A DNA stretch of 64,000 nt, from NCBI RefSeq assembly GCF_000024025.1, contig NC_013131.1:3720001-3784000 (forward strand). Reading direction: 5' to 3'. The DNA comes from Catenulispora acidiphila DSM 44928. GTDB lineage: Bacteria; Actinomycetota; Actinomycetes; Streptomycetales; Catenulisporaceae. Below the pieces are notes generated by a model. That model saw only the letters and a program-made list of their open reading frames with translations. It did no database searches and was not told the origin of the DNA. Positions 43,891 to 58,490 of this stretch are shown in pieces; the stretch's first letter is position 1, and each line of letters opens with the position of its first letter. Position numbers and translations under genes: made by a program.

Positions 43891-44448
43891 ATGAGCACGC
43901 CGCTGCCCGCCCCCTCGCTGCACACCGCCCGCCTTCGCCTGCGTCCCTTCGAAGACTCGGACGCGGACGACCTGTTCGCGCTGCAGAGCAACGCCGAAGT
44001 CCTGCGCTACTGGGACGCGCCGCCGTGGAGCGAACGCGGACGCGCCGAGAAGTTCATCGCGGCCTGTCGGCAGATGGCACAGGAGGGCACCGGCGCGCGG
44101 CTGGCCGTGGACCGTGTCTCCGACGGCGCGTTCCTCGGCTGGTGCACCCTGGCGGGCTGGAACCCCGTCTACCGCAGCGCGTCGCTGGGCTACTGCTACG
44201 ACGCCGCCGCGTGGGGTCACGGCTACGCCACCGAGGCCGCGCGCGCCTTGCTGCGGTGGGCGTTCGACACGCTGGACCTGAACCGCGTCCAGGCCGAGAC
44301 CGACACGCGCAACGCGGCGTCGGCCCGCGTGCTGGAGAAGCTCGGCTTCGTGCGGGAGGGGACGCTGCGCGAAGACTGCGTCGTCAACTGCGAGGTCTCC
44401 GACTCATGGGTCTATGGGCTGCTCCAGCGGGAGTGGCGATACGCCTGA
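43891..44448 (+). CDS. GNAT acetyltransferase, RimJ/RimL type
   Basis: A 185-residue N-acetyltransferase: L-H-T-A-R-L-R-L-R-P-F at the start, L-G-Y-C-Y-D-A-A-A-W-G-H-G-Y-A-T-E-A for acetyl-CoA binding, and N-A-A-S-A-R-V-L-E-K-L-G-F-V-R-E-G-T-L, the family signature. It probably acetylates the N-terminus of a protein or a small amine. GGGAGAGAAC directly before 43891 decides the start over the ATG at 43861. Confidence 0.88.
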   Translation: MSTPLPAPSLHTARLRLRPFEDSDADDLFALQSNAEVLRYWDAPPWSERGRAEKFIAACRQMAQEGTGARLAVDRVSDGAFLGWCTLAGWNPVYRSASLGYCYDAAAWGHGYATEAARALLRWAFDTLDLNRVQAETDTRNAASARVLEKLGFVREGTLREDCVVNCEVSDSWVYGLLQREWRYA

Positions 44449-44451
44449 CCC

Positions 44452-44816
44452 CTAAGCCCAGCAGCCGTTGACCGTCGCCGCGAGCCCGTCGAACGTGTGC
44501 TTGATGTCGATACCGGCAGCGGTGCCGTTCAGCGGGACGCGGTAGACGCCGCCCAGGACGTGCCGCGCGAGTCCTGGACCCGGGCGTCGAGGTTCTTGGC
44601 GATCTGCTGATCGGCGGCGTCCAGAGGACGGTTCGCGGCGGTCGCCGTGGTGGCGCCGCCGGCGTTCTCGGCGTTCTCGGCGGCGAACGCCGTGCCCTGG
44701 CCGAACAGCACCGCGGCGGTGATCGGAACAGTGACCGCGGCGACGAGCGCCCGGCGTGCTCCCCCGCTCCGGGCACCCTTGGGCTTGTCGTGACGGGTGG
44801 TGGAAGTGGGTGACAT
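44452..44816 (-). pseudogene. small exported protein, frameshifted
   Basis: The first frame gives a signal peptide (A-R-R-A-L-V-A-A-V-T-V-P-I-T-A-A-V-L-F) and a mature part up to N-L-D-A-R-V-Q-D-S. Near 44560 the frame must shift by one missing base; the other frame then continues G-G-V-Y-R-V-P-L-N-G-T-A-A-G-I-D-I-K-H-T and ends V-N-G-C-W-A at 44452. The unshifted frame ends early in low-complexity S-T-A-S-R. About 120 residues if repaired. Either a recent mutation or a sequencing error. Function unknown. Confidence 0.6.
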
Positions 44817-45078
44817 AGCGGCTTCCCCGACCTTGTGCGTGTGTTGACTTGCCGCTCGAACCTAGCAGCGCGCCGCCGGTCACGGGGGACTTGAGCGCTC
44901 CAGTGCCGAGTACCCGCCAACCTCAACGACCCCTGTCAGCCAATCAAGGCATGGACGGTTGAGACGCATTTGAAAAGGCTGATCGCGAACAGTGAGGACA
45001 TCTCCGATTTTGTGTATGGACACAACCTTTAGCCTGAGCCAAACTCATCTTCACAGTCTGATCAGATTGCTGACATCG

Positions 45079-45102
45079 GGACATCCGAACTACAGGACAT
45101 CC
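45079..45102. promoter_or_regulatory. direct repeat GGACATCC upstream of the peptidase gene
   Basis: Two perfect GGACATCC copies, 16 bases apart (45079-45086 and 45095-45102), with a third near match at about 44995. A candidate activator or repressor site. The 372-base gap 44817-45188 is AT-richer than its surroundings and holds no gene I can support. Confidence 0.35.
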
Positions 45103-45188
45103 TGACCTCTGCTAGAGCACAGCGCAGCGCGGCGCCGTGTCCAGCGGCGCCCCCGACATGGCAGCCACCGCCAGCCAAGGAGCCGCAC

Positions 45189-48100
45189 GTGCACATCCCC
45201 TTCCCTCCGCGCCTGGGCAAGATCGTCGCCCTGGCCGCCGCTCTCGCCTTGACGACCGGGGTCGGCAGCGCCGCTGCCGCCGCGGGTCAGGCGAGTTCGG
45301 TGCGAACCACCGGCGCCGTCAGCGCCACGAGCACTGCCGGCACAGCGCGCGCAGAAGGCGCCGCTTCGGCCGCCGCCGCCAAGCCCGGCAGCCTCACCAG
45401 CGCCAAACCCAACGCCCGGTCGGTCTGTCCGCCGGCCGCCAAGGGTGCCTTCACCTGCTTCGCATTGCAGCGCACTGACATAGTCGGCGCCACCGGCCTG
45501 GCCAAGGCCGACGCCACCCCCTCCGGTTTCGGTCCCTCGGACCTGCTCAGCGCGTACAACCTGCCGGCCGACGGCGGCGCCGGGGCGACGGTCGCCATCG
45601 TCGACGCCTACGACGACCCGAACGCCGAGGCGGACCTGGCGCTGTACCGGACCCAGTTCGGGCTCCCGGCGTGCAGCACCGCCAACGGCTGCTTCAAGAA
45701 GGTCGACGAGACCGGCGGCACCAGCTACCCGACGCCGGACTCCGGCTGGGCCGGGGAGATCTCGCTGGACCTGGACATGGTCTCCGCGATCGCCCCGCGC
45801 GCGCACATCATCCTGGTCGAGGCCACCACGCCGAACTTCACCGACCTGGGCGCGGGCGTCGACGAGGCGGTGGCGCTCGGCGCCGGCTACGTCTCGAACT
45901 CCTACGGCTCGAACTACACCTCGACCCCGGGCAGCGGCGAGGACCCGTCCGAGCTCACCTCGATGGACCCGTACTACAACCACCCGGGCGTGGCGGTTCT
46001 GGCCAGCACCGGCGACGACTCCTACGGCGTGGCCTACCCGGCCGCCTCGCAGTACGTCACCTCCGTCGGCGGCACCTCGCTGGTCAAGGACACCAGCACG
46101 CGCGGCTGGTCGGAGTCGGTGTGGTCCAACTCCTACGGCGGTCCGGGCTCGGGCTGCTCGCTCTATGAGCCCAAGCCGAGCTTCCAGAAGGACACCGGCT
46201 GCGCGATGCGCGCCCTGGCCGACGTGTCCGCGGTCGCCGACCCGGCCACCGGCGTGTCGGTCTACGACACCTACCAGGAGACCGGCTGGCAGGTCTACGG
46301 CGGCACCAGCGTCTCCACGCCGCTGCTCGCCGGGGTCTACGCCGACGCCGGCGCGCCGGCCGCCGGGACGTACCCGAACGCCTACCCCTACGCCAAGCCC
46401 TCCGCCCTCAACGACGTGACTCAGGGCTCGACGAGCACCTGCACCCCGTCGTACCTGTGCACCGCCGGTCCCGGCTACGACGGCCCGACCGGTCTGGGCA
46501 CGCCCAACGGCCTCACGGCGTTCACCAGCGGTCCGCACGGCATCGTGGCCGGCAAGGTCACCGACGGCACCAACCCGGTCGCCGGCGCGAAGGTCTCTGC
46601 GGGGACCTCGAGCACGACGACCGCCGCCGACGGCAGCTACACGCTGGACGTGCTCCCCGGGACCTACACCGTCGGCGTCAGCGCCTTCGGCTACGCCGAC
46701 CAGTCGGTCGACGGCGTCGTGGTCGCCGACGGCGCGACCGTCGCGGAGAACTTCACGCTCGCGGCCGTGGCCCGGGTGGCGGTCACCGGCAAGGTGACCG
46801 ACGGCTCCGGCCAGGGCTGGCCGCTGTACGCGACGATCTCGGTGGACGGCATGCCGGGCGGTCCGGTGTACACGAACCCGAAGACCGGCGCGTACACGAT
46901 CCAGCTGCCGGTGAACCAGACCTACCAGCTGCACACCACCGCGGCGTACCCCGGGTATCAGGCCACGGACACGCCCGTGACCGTGGGCGTCTCGGCGGTG
47001 ACCCAGCCGATCTCGGTGAAGGTGGACCCCGCGACCTGCACGGCCGCCGGCTACCGGATCGGCCAGGACGGTCTGTATCAGACCTTTGACGGCACCACGG
47101 CGCCGACCGGCTGGACCGTCACCAACAACACCGCCTCCGGCGGCTGGGAGTTCGACGACCCGGGCAAGCGGGGCAACGTCTCCACCGGGACCGGCGGGTT
47201 CGCGATCGTCGACAGCGACTTCCTCGGCGTGAGCAAGTCGGAGGACTCGTACCTGACCTCACCGGTCACCGACATGTCCGCGGTCGCCACGCCTGAGCTG
47301 GACTTCGCGACGTACTACAAGCCGTACAGCAACTCCACGGCGACCGTCGAGGTCAGCGTGGACGGCGGGACGACCTGGTCCTCGGTGTGGGCGCAGAGCA
47401 CCAGCGCCGTGACCGGCAGCAAGGTGCAGATCCCGCTGCCGCAGGCGGCCGGCAAGGCGCAGGTGCAGGTGCGGTTCCACTACACCGGTACCTGGGCCTA
47501 CTACTGGGAGGTCGACAACGTCCTGATCGGGACGCCGACCTGCGACCCGGTGCCCGGCGGTCTGGTCATCGGCCAGGTCACCGACGCCAACACCAAGGCG
47601 CCGCTGGCCGGCGTGCGCGTGTCGGAGACCGCGGCGCCGACCGTCGGCGGCACGTCGGCGGCCACCGCCGACCCGGCGATGAAGGGCGCGTTCTACTGGT
47701 TCTTCTCGCCGACCACCGGCTCGGTGCCGCTGACCGCGGCGAAGGGGCACTACACCTCGGGCACCTCGACGGTCACCGTCGCGAAGTCCAAGGTCGTCGA
47801 GGCCGACTTCGCGCTGAAGGCGGGGCGGCTCACCGTCACCCCGGCGTCGGTCGCCAAGACCGTCGCCTGGGGCGGGAACGCCACGCAGACGGTCACGGTG
47901 AAGAACACCGGCACCGCGCCGGCGACGCTGAACGTCAACGAACAGCCCGGCGGGTTCGTGATGCAGAACGTCCCGGCGGCGCCCACGCAGATCGTGCCGG
48001 CGCACGTGACCACCGGCAGCGCGCTGCTGGCCTCGAAGAAGCCCGGCGCGGCAGCCGTGCACGCCACCGCGCCGACGGCCGGTGACAGCTGGCAGCCGGT

Positions 48101-49412
48101 GGCGGACTTCCCGACGCTGATCCAGGACGACATCGCCGACTTCTCCGGCGGCAAGCTCTACGCCGGGTTCGGCTTCGACGGCACCAACGACTCCAACAAG
48201 CTCTACTCCTTCGACCCGGCGGCGGGCTCCTGGACGGCGCTGGCCTCGGCGACCGACACCCGCGAGTCCCCGGCGCACGGGTTCATCAACGGCAAGCTGT
48301 ACGTCGTCGGCGGGTGGGACACCGCCGGCGACGCCGACTCGAAGATGGAGGTCTACGACCCGGCGGCGAACCAGTGGAGCACGGGCCCGGCCTCGCCGAT
48401 GCCCTACGCCGGCGCCGGCAGCGCGGTGCTCGGCTCGACGCTGTACGTCGTCGGCGGCTGCACCAGCACCTGCGGCACCAACGACGTGTACGCCTTCGAC
48501 GCCGGCGCCGGGACGTGGAGCAAGCTGGCCGCGTACCCGGAGTCCACAGCGTGGCTGAACTGCGCCGGCCTGCTGAACAAGCTGGTCTGCGCCGGCGGCA
48601 CCTCGGCGACCGCGGCGAGCCAGAGCACGTACGTCTACGACCCGGCGACCGCGTCCTGGACCAAGGCGGCCGACGCGCCGTCGGCGTTCTGGGCCGCGGC
48701 CGGAGCCGGCGCCAACGGCAAGCTGCTGGTCACCGGCGGCGTGGTCGACGGCGGCCTGACCAACCAGGCCTGGGCCTACGACCCGGCGGCCGACGCCTGG
48801 TCCACCCTGCCGAACTCCAACGTCAGCGCCTACCGCTTCGCCGGCGCCCTCGGGTTCTACACTGTCGGCGGCGGCCAGGGCACCCTGACCCCGCCGATCG
48901 CGACCGCGCAGGTCCTGCCCGGCTACACCACCGGTCCGTCGGTGGACGTGCCGTGGCTCTCGGAGAGCGCCACCACCGTGACGCTCGCCCCCGGCGCCTC
49001 GGGGACCTTCCAGGTCACCGTGGACGCCAGCGACGCGTCCATCACCCAACCCGGCGGCTACACGGCCAGTCTGGGCCTGAGCTCCGACACGCCGTACCCG
49101 CTGACCGCACTCCCGGTGACGATGACGGTGAAGCCGCCGGCGACCTGGGGCAAGATCGCCGGCGCGGTGGAGTACACCAACGCCGGCGGAGCCCTGGTCC
49201 CGCTCGCCGGCGCGACAGTCCAGATCGACACATGGGCCGCGCACTACACCCTGCACACCGACATCAACGGCAACTACGCACTCTGGCTGGACTACCGCAA
49301 CAACCCCCTGACGGTCATCGCCGCCAAGGACGGGTACCAGCCGGCCGTCAAGACGGTGACGATCAAGAAGGGGGCGACGAGCACGGCCACGTTCGTGCTG
49401 TTGAAGGACTGA
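45189..49412 (+). CDS. secreted S53-like peptidase with kelch and carboxypeptidase-regulatory domains
   Basis: A 1407-residue exported protein. Signal peptide about 1-33; sedolisin-type catalytic domain about 95-455 with Glu190 and Asp194 (W-A-G-E-I-S-L-D-L-D), Asp276 (T-G-D-D-S-Y-G) and Ser374 (G-T-S-V-S-T-P). The usual prodomain is missing; only a short Ala-rich segment precedes the catalytic domain. Then two carboxypeptidase-regulatory-like domains (about 455-610), a MAM/choice-of-anchor-type sandwich (about 625-785), another regulatory-like domain, a CARDB/ASH-like strand set, five or more kelch blades (about 960-1240, L-Y-V-V-G-G repeats) and a final regulatory-like domain. AAGGAG precedes the GTG. 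A cell-wall or matrix-binding protease is likely. Confidence 0.85.
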   Translation: MHIPFPPRLGKIVALAAALALTTGVGSAAAAAGQASSVRTTGAVSATSTAGTARAEGAASAAAAKPGSLTSAKPNARSVCPPAAKGAFTCFALQRTDIVGATGLAKADATPSGFGPSDLLSAYNLPADGGAGATVAIVDAYDDPNAEADLALYRTQFGLPACSTANGCFKKVDETGGTSYPTPDSGWAGEISLDLDMVSAIAPRAHIILVEATTPNFTDLGAGVDEAVALGAGYVSNSYGSNYTSTPGSGEDPSELTSMDPYYNHPGVAVLASTGDDSYGVAYPAASQYVTSVGGTSLVKDTSTRGWSESVWSNSYGGPGSGCSLYEPKPSFQKDTGCAMRALADVSAVADPATGVSVYDTYQETGWQVYGGTSVSTPLLAGVYADAGAPAAGTYPNAYPYAKPSALNDVTQGSTSTCTPSYLCTAGPGYDGPTGLGTPNGLTAFTSGPHGIVAGKVTDGTNPVAGAKVSAGTSSTTTAADGSYTLDVLPGTYTVGVSAFGYADQSVDGVVVADGATVAENFTLAAVARVAVTGKVTDGSGQGWPLYATISVDGMPGGPVYTNPKTGAYTIQLPVNQTYQLHTTAAYPGYQATDTPVTVGVSAVTQPISVKVDPATCTAAGYRIGQDGLYQTFDGTTAPTGWTVTNNTASGGWEFDDPGKRGNVSTGTGGFAIVDSDFLGVSKSEDSYLTSPVTDMSAVATPELDFATYYKPYSNSTATVEVSVDGGTTWSSVWAQSTSAVTGSKVQIPLPQAAGKAQVQVRFHYTGTWAYYWEVDNVLIGTPTCDPVPGGLVIGQVTDANTKAPLAGVRVSETAAPTVGGTSAATADPAMKGAFYWFFSPTTGSVPLTAAKGHYTSGTSTVTVAKSKVVEADFALKAGRLTVTPASVAKTVAWGGNATQTVTVKNTGTAPATLNVNEQPGGFVMQNVPAAPTQIVPAHVTTGSALLASKKPGAAAVHATAPTAGDSWQPVADFPTLIQDDIADFSGGKLYAGFGFDGTNDSNKLYSFDPAAGSWTALASATDTRESPAHGFINGKLYVVGGWDTAGDADSKMEVYDPAANQWSTGPASPMPYAGAGSAVLGSTLYVVGGCTSTCGTNDVYAFDAGAGTWSKLAAYPESTAWLNCAGLLNKLVCAGGTSATAASQSTYVYDPATASWTKAADAPSAFWAAAGAGANGKLLVTGGVVDGGLTNQAWAYDPAADAWSTLPNSNVSAYRFAGALGFYTVGGGQGTLTPPIATAQVLPGYTTGPSVDVPWLSESATTVTLAPGASGTFQVTVDASDASITQPGGYTASLGLSSDTPYPLTALPVTMTVKPPATWGKIAGAVEYTNAGGALVPLAGATVQIDTWAAHYTLHTDINGNYALWLDYRNNPLTVIAAKDGYQPAVKTVTIKKGATSTATFVLLKD

Positions 49413-49426
49413 TCGGGAAGTGAGCG

Positions 49427-49466
49427 GCCGGAGCGGTGGTGCGCACAAGCGCGCTACCGCTCCGGC
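49427..49466. terminator. terminator hairpin between convergent genes
   Basis: Perfect 11-bp arms (49427-49437 and 49456-49466), with an inner GTGCGC/GCGCGC pairing. It covers the end of the convergent Nei gene. Confidence 0.65.
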
Positions 49467-50242
49467 TGGCAGTTGGGACAGAAGTAGATGACCCGATCCT
49501 TCGGCGGCGTCCCCAAGCTCGACGTCAGGATCCGGGTCCCGCAGCGGCGGCAGGGCTGGCGCGCGCGGCCGTAGACCCAGTTGCGGCGGTCGGCGCGGGT
49601 CTCCCCGGTGGTGACGTGGCCGGTGCGGAGGCGGTTGAGGGTCAGGAGCCGATGCGCGGTGTCGACCACCTTCTCCAAGCCGGGTACCTCGCCGACCGGA
49701 CGCCAGGGCGGGACGCGAGCCAGGAAGCTGAGTTCGTTGGCGTAGACATTGCCCACTCCGGCCAGATTCCGCTGGTCCAACAGCGCCAGGCCCAGCGGCC
49801 GCGCGGGGTCGGCGGACAGGCGGCGGAGTGCCTCCTCGGCGTCCCAGTCCGGGCCGAGCAGGTCCGGGCCGAGGTGGCCGACGATGGTCGGTTCCTCGGA
49901 GGTGGGGAGCAGGTCGACGACTTGCAGGCGGTAGCCGACGGCGGTGTTGCGCGCGGTGCCGAGGACGGCGCGGATCTGCCAGCCCGGGCCGCCGGTCCAG
50001 CGCTCGCCGGTCCGGTAGACGGCCCACCGGCCCTCCATGCGCAGGTGCGTGTGCAGGGTCAGGTCGCCTTCGAGCCTGGTCAGCAGGTGTTTTCCGCGCG
50101 CGACGGTCTGCAGGACGCGCCGTCCGGTCAGATCGGAGGTGGCCAGCGACGGCACGCGCAGGTCCGAGACGGCGAGCACGTCGCCGGCCAGCGCCTCGTG
50201 CAGCTGCGCGGCGGTCCGGAACACCGAATCACCCTCGGGCAA
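49454..50242 (-). CDS. nei: Fpg/Nei-family DNA glycosylase
   Basis: A 262-residue base-excision repair glycosylase/AP lyase. P-E-G-D-S-V-F-R with Pro2 as nucleophile and Glu3 indicates the Nei rather than Fpg branch. A helix-two-turn-helix region holds L-L-D-Q-R-N-L-A-G-V-G-N-V-Y-A-N-E, and the C-terminal zinc finger has C-R-R-C and C-P-N-C. It removes oxidised pyrimidines. The N-terminal M-P-E matches the mature protein exactly, so the start is sure. It resembles mycobacterial Nei2 in length. Confidence 0.9.
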   Translation of the reverse strand: MPEGDSVFRTAAQLHEALAGDVLAVSDLRVPSLATSDLTGRRVLQTVARGKHLLTRLEGDLTLHTHLRMEGRWAVYRTGERWTGGPGWQIRAVLGTARNTAVGYRLQVVDLLPTSEEPTIVGHLGPDLLGPDWDAEEALRRLSADPARPLGLALLDQRNLAGVGNVYANELSFLARVPPWRPVGEVPGLEKVVDTAHRLLTLNRLRTGHVTTGETRADRRNWVYGRARQPCRRCGTRILTSSLGTPPKDRVIYFCPNCQPER

Positions 50243-50305
50243 CGGACCTCCTGCGGTCGGGGAGCGGTCCGGGCCATTTTACGGGCTCCCTGGGCCCGTC
50301 GGCGG

Positions 50306-50974
50306 TCACTTGGCCAGCCCGGACACCAAGTTGATCGACGTGGCGATGATGACCGCGCCGAGCGGGAACGACATCCAGGCGTGCCGGAGCGCCGCGCGGC
50401 GGATCTCCTTGGTCTGCAGGTCGGTGTCCGACACCTGGAAGGTCATCCCGATCGTGAAGGCCAGGTAGGCGAAGTCGCTGTACTGCGGCGGGTCGGGCTC
50501 GTTGAAGTCGATGCCGCCGGGGGTCCCGAGGTAGTACAGCCGGGCGTATTTGAGGGTGAAGACGGTGTGGACAATGGTCCAGGACACGAAGACGGAGAAC
50601 ACGGCCAGCGCCGCCTCCCAGTACCGCTCATTGCCAGGGGCGTGCGACGCCCCGAACAGGACGACACCGACCGCCACCAGGCTGGCCAGCGACGCCCCGA
50701 TCAGCAGCGCGTCGGCGAGGTCCCGGCTGGGGTTCTCCTCCTGGGCATGAGTCCGGGTCAGCGCCGGGTCCAGCCGCCACACCACCCGCCATGTCCACCC
50801 GCCGAAGACCACCGCGAGCACATCCCACCCGATCAGCGGCGAGGTACGCCCCGCTCCGCCCAGCGCCGCGACGACGCAGGCGAGCGCCCCGGCAGCCACA
50901 GCCACGAAGAGCTTCAGACGCGCGCTGGCATGAAAGGCGGGTGGGACGCTTCTCGGCCCGGGATCCGGTCGCAT
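50306..50974 (-). CDS. DUF1345 membrane protein
   Basis: A 222-residue protein with five membrane helices. Signature motifs are W-D-V-L-A-V-V-F, H-T-V-F-T-L-K-Y-A-R-L-Y-Y, and Y-S-D-F-A-Y-L-A-F-T-I-G-M-T-F-Q-V-S-D-T-D-L, which define the DUF1345 family of unknown function. It sits 63 bases upstream of the nei gene on the same strand. Transcription would start in or beside the minisatellite at 50990-51475. Confidence 0.85.
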   Translation of the reverse strand: MRPDPGPRSVPPAFHASARLKLFVAVAAGALACVVAALGGAGRTSPLIGWDVLAVVFGGWTWRVVWRLDPALTRTHAQEENPSRDLADALLIGASLASLVAVGVVLFGASHAPGNERYWEAALAVFSVFVSWTIVHTVFTLKYARLYYLGTPGGIDFNEPDPPQYSDFAYLAFTIGMTFQVSDTDLQTKEIRRAALRHAWMSFPLGAVIIATSINLVSGLAK

Positions 50975-50989
50975 GGTCCAAGACTGGCA

Positions 50990-51475
50990 GACCCGGCTCG
51001 GTGCGATCGGTCAGGCTCGGCTGAGCCCGAGACGGGACCGGATCGAACCGGATCGAACCGGATCGGTCTGATCGGTCGGGCAAGGCTGAGCCCGAGACTG
51101 GGACTGGGACCGGATCGAGCCGGCTTGGTGTGGTCGGTCGGGCTCGGCTGAGCTCGAGACGTGACCGGACCGGATCGGTCTGTGTGGTCAGGTCGGGCTG
51201 AGCCCGAGCCTGAGTCCGAGCCGGAGCCGGAGCCGGAGCCGAAGCCGGAGCCGAAGCCGGAGCCGGAGCCGGAGCCGGAGCCCGAGAGGTGACCGAATCG
51301 GACCGCACCGCACGGCACCGGTCTGATCGGTCAGGCCGGGCCGAGCCCGAGATGTGACCGGACCAGATCGAGCCGGATCGGTCGGTCTGTTCGGTCGGGC
51401 CGGGCCGAGCCCGAGACGTAGCTGAGCCGGATCGAACCGAACCGAACCGCATCGGTCTGTTTGGTCAGGCCGGGC
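50990..51475. repeat. minisatellite of about 60-bp units with a hexamer core
   Basis: At least six degenerate copies of a unit containing GATCGGTCTG, TCGGTCAGGC, GGGCTGAGCCCGAGA and TGACCGGACCGGATCG. In the middle (51205-51288) lie 14 hexamers of the CGAGCC/GGAGCC type. Open frames across it give Gly/Ser or Arg/Ser low-complexity strings and are not genes. This fills the 517-base gap 50975-51491. Confidence 0.85.
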
Positions 51476-51491
51476 TGGGTACAAGCCTGGC

Positions 51492-51929
51492 ATGCCATCG
51501 CCCAACGGAAGGATCGCCAAGCGCGCCACTCGAGCGATCCCCTCGCCGCTGCTGCGCTGGACCGCGCGGGCGGCCGTGAGAGTCGTGCTGCCGATCGCCG
51601 GCGCCGCGGCCACCGTCGTCGTGCAGCGTGCCAAGTGGCGGTTCGGCTTGTGGCGAAGTCCGCACGGGGCCGTGGTGGTCGACATCAACCGGGACGTGCA
51701 TGCCCTGGCTCCGGAAGGCGGCAGACCGGTCGCAGCGCTGGCCGCCCTCGCCGAGCGCGCGGATCTCACCTTGGGTGGCGTTCCCGGGCGTCCGGTCACG
51801 CGCTTGCGAGCCGTGCCCAGATACCCGGGCGACGACATCCGTGCCGACGTCGCCCTGGCCAAGCAGCATCTGGAAGCCCTCGAAGCCGGGGACCCGGGGC
51901 TCAGGCTCCCGCCGCCTGCTGCGCCTTGA
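51492..51929 (+). CDS. hypothetical protein with one possible membrane helix
   Basis: A 145-residue protein with a basic N-terminus (R-I-A-K-R-A-T-R-A), a hydrophobic stretch V-V-L-P-I-A-G-A-A-A-T-V-V-V (about 29-45), then F-G-L-W-R-S-P-H-G-A-V-V-V-D-I-N-R-D and an Ala/Leu/Glu-rich end. Codon use is as GC-rich at third positions as its neighbours, which supports coding. There is no clear ribosome binding site. Its 3' end overlaps the convergent NRPS-related gene by 29 bases. No family recognised. Confidence 0.5.
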   Translation: MPSPNGRIAKRATRAIPSPLLRWTARAAVRVVLPIAGAAATVVVQRAKWRFGLWRSPHGAVVVDINRDVHALAPEGGRPVAALAALAERADLTLGGVPGRPVTRLRAVPRYPGDDIRADVALAKQHLEALEAGDPGLRLPPPAAP

Positions 51930-52629
51930 TCACCTCCACCGCCGCCAGGTCGTCCGGCTGGGCGCCGCACGGCAGCCCCGGGGGCACGCGCTTGCGGATC
52001 CACAGCCACGTCGCGGCGACCCGCCGGTGCTTCTCCTGCCGCTCCAGCACCCGCTCGCTGACCTTCTCCCCGAGCGATTGCAGCAGTAGCGCCGCGACGC
52101 CCTCGACCGTCGGCGCGCCGAACACCTCCTGCAGCTCCAGCTGGACGTTGAAGATCTCGCGGATCCGCAGCGTGAGGCGGAACATCTGTGCCGAGGAGCC
52201 GCCGAGGGCGAAGAAGACGTCGTGGGCGCCGACCCTCGGGACCCGCAGCACCTCGACCATCAGGTCGGCGATCTGCCGCTCCAGCTTGGTGCGCGGCTCG
52301 ACGTAGTCCTCGGTCGGCCCGCTCGCGGCGTCCGGCTCGGGCAGGACTTTCAGGTCGTAGTCGCCCGCCGGGGTGAGGGGGATCTCCTCCAGGATGAACA
52401 GATAGTCGGGGATGAGGTGCTGCGGGAGCCGCCCCATCAGGCGCCGGTGCAGCTCGGCGGTGCCGGCGACCGGATCGGGTCCGGCGACGTAGCCGAGGAC
52501 CTGCACGCCGCCGGCGGGCCCGACCCGCTCGGTCACGACGGCGTCGCGCACGTCGGGCAGGGCACGCAGCCCCGCGACGGTCTCCACGGGGTTGACCGCC
52601 TTCGCGGGTTTGGTCTGACCGCTGCTCAT
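51901..52629 (-). CDS. stand-alone adenylation C-subdomain plus peptidyl carrier protein
   Basis: A 242-residue protein. Residues about 10-105 match the small C-terminal subdomain of an NRPS adenylation domain from the point just after motif A8 (L-P-D-V-R-D-A-V-V-T-E, L-P-Q-H-L-I-P-D-Y-L-F-I-L-E-E-I-P-L-T-P). Motif A10, normally N-G-K-V-D, is A-G-D-Y-D, so the adenylating Lys is lost. Residues about 108-185 are a carrier domain with F-F-A-L-G-G-S-S-A-Q, the phosphopantetheine Ser included. The tail is basic. The upstream NRPS ends exactly where this begins, so one domain is spread over two genes. AAGGAGA precedes the ATG. Confidence 0.8.
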   Translation of the reverse strand: MSSGQTKPAKAVNPVETVAGLRALPDVRDAVVTERVGPAGGVQVLGYVAGPDPVAGTAELHRRLMGRLPQHLIPDYLFILEEIPLTPAGDYDLKVLPEPDAASGPTEDYVEPRTKLERQIADLMVEVLRVPRVGAHDVFFALGGSSAQMFRLTLRIREIFNVQLELQEVFGAPTVEGVAALLLQSLGEKVSERVLERQEKHRRVAATWLWIRKRVPPGLPCGAQPDDLAAVEVIKAQQAAGA

Positions 52630-52655
52630 GAGCCTGTCTCCTTCCCGGGCCGCCG

Positions 52656-58274
<5,619 letters not shown>

Positions 58275-58437
58275 GAGAAGGCACTCCGATCCGCGCTGTC
58301 TCGCGCGCAAGAAAAGGCCGCTTGCGCGGGGAACGCAGGGATACGCCCCGCCACGGCGAACCTACTGAGACCTGCGGCGGAAGAGATGTCCCGTGAAGAC
58401 AGGACGGGTCGGCGGCCGGCGCGGCGGCGAGGAAAGC

Positions 58438-58461
58438 GCATAACCGGCCGCATAACCGGTT
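58438..58461 (+). promoter_or_regulatory. tandem GCATAACCGG repeat before the P450 gene
   Basis: Two copies of GCATAACCGG with a 12-base period lie 30 bases before the P450 ATG, in the 216-base gap between the divergent NRPS and P450 genes. A related pair lies at 60781-60801. Candidate SARP operator. Confidence 0.4.
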
Positions 58462-58490
58462 GTGAACTCCCGCCGCCTACCGTGGCGGGC

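Noticed and set aside
51465-51869. Minus-strand open frame opposite the hypothetical protein at 51492
   Set aside because: Less convincing composition; third-position GC and amino-acid make-up favour the plus-strand frame.
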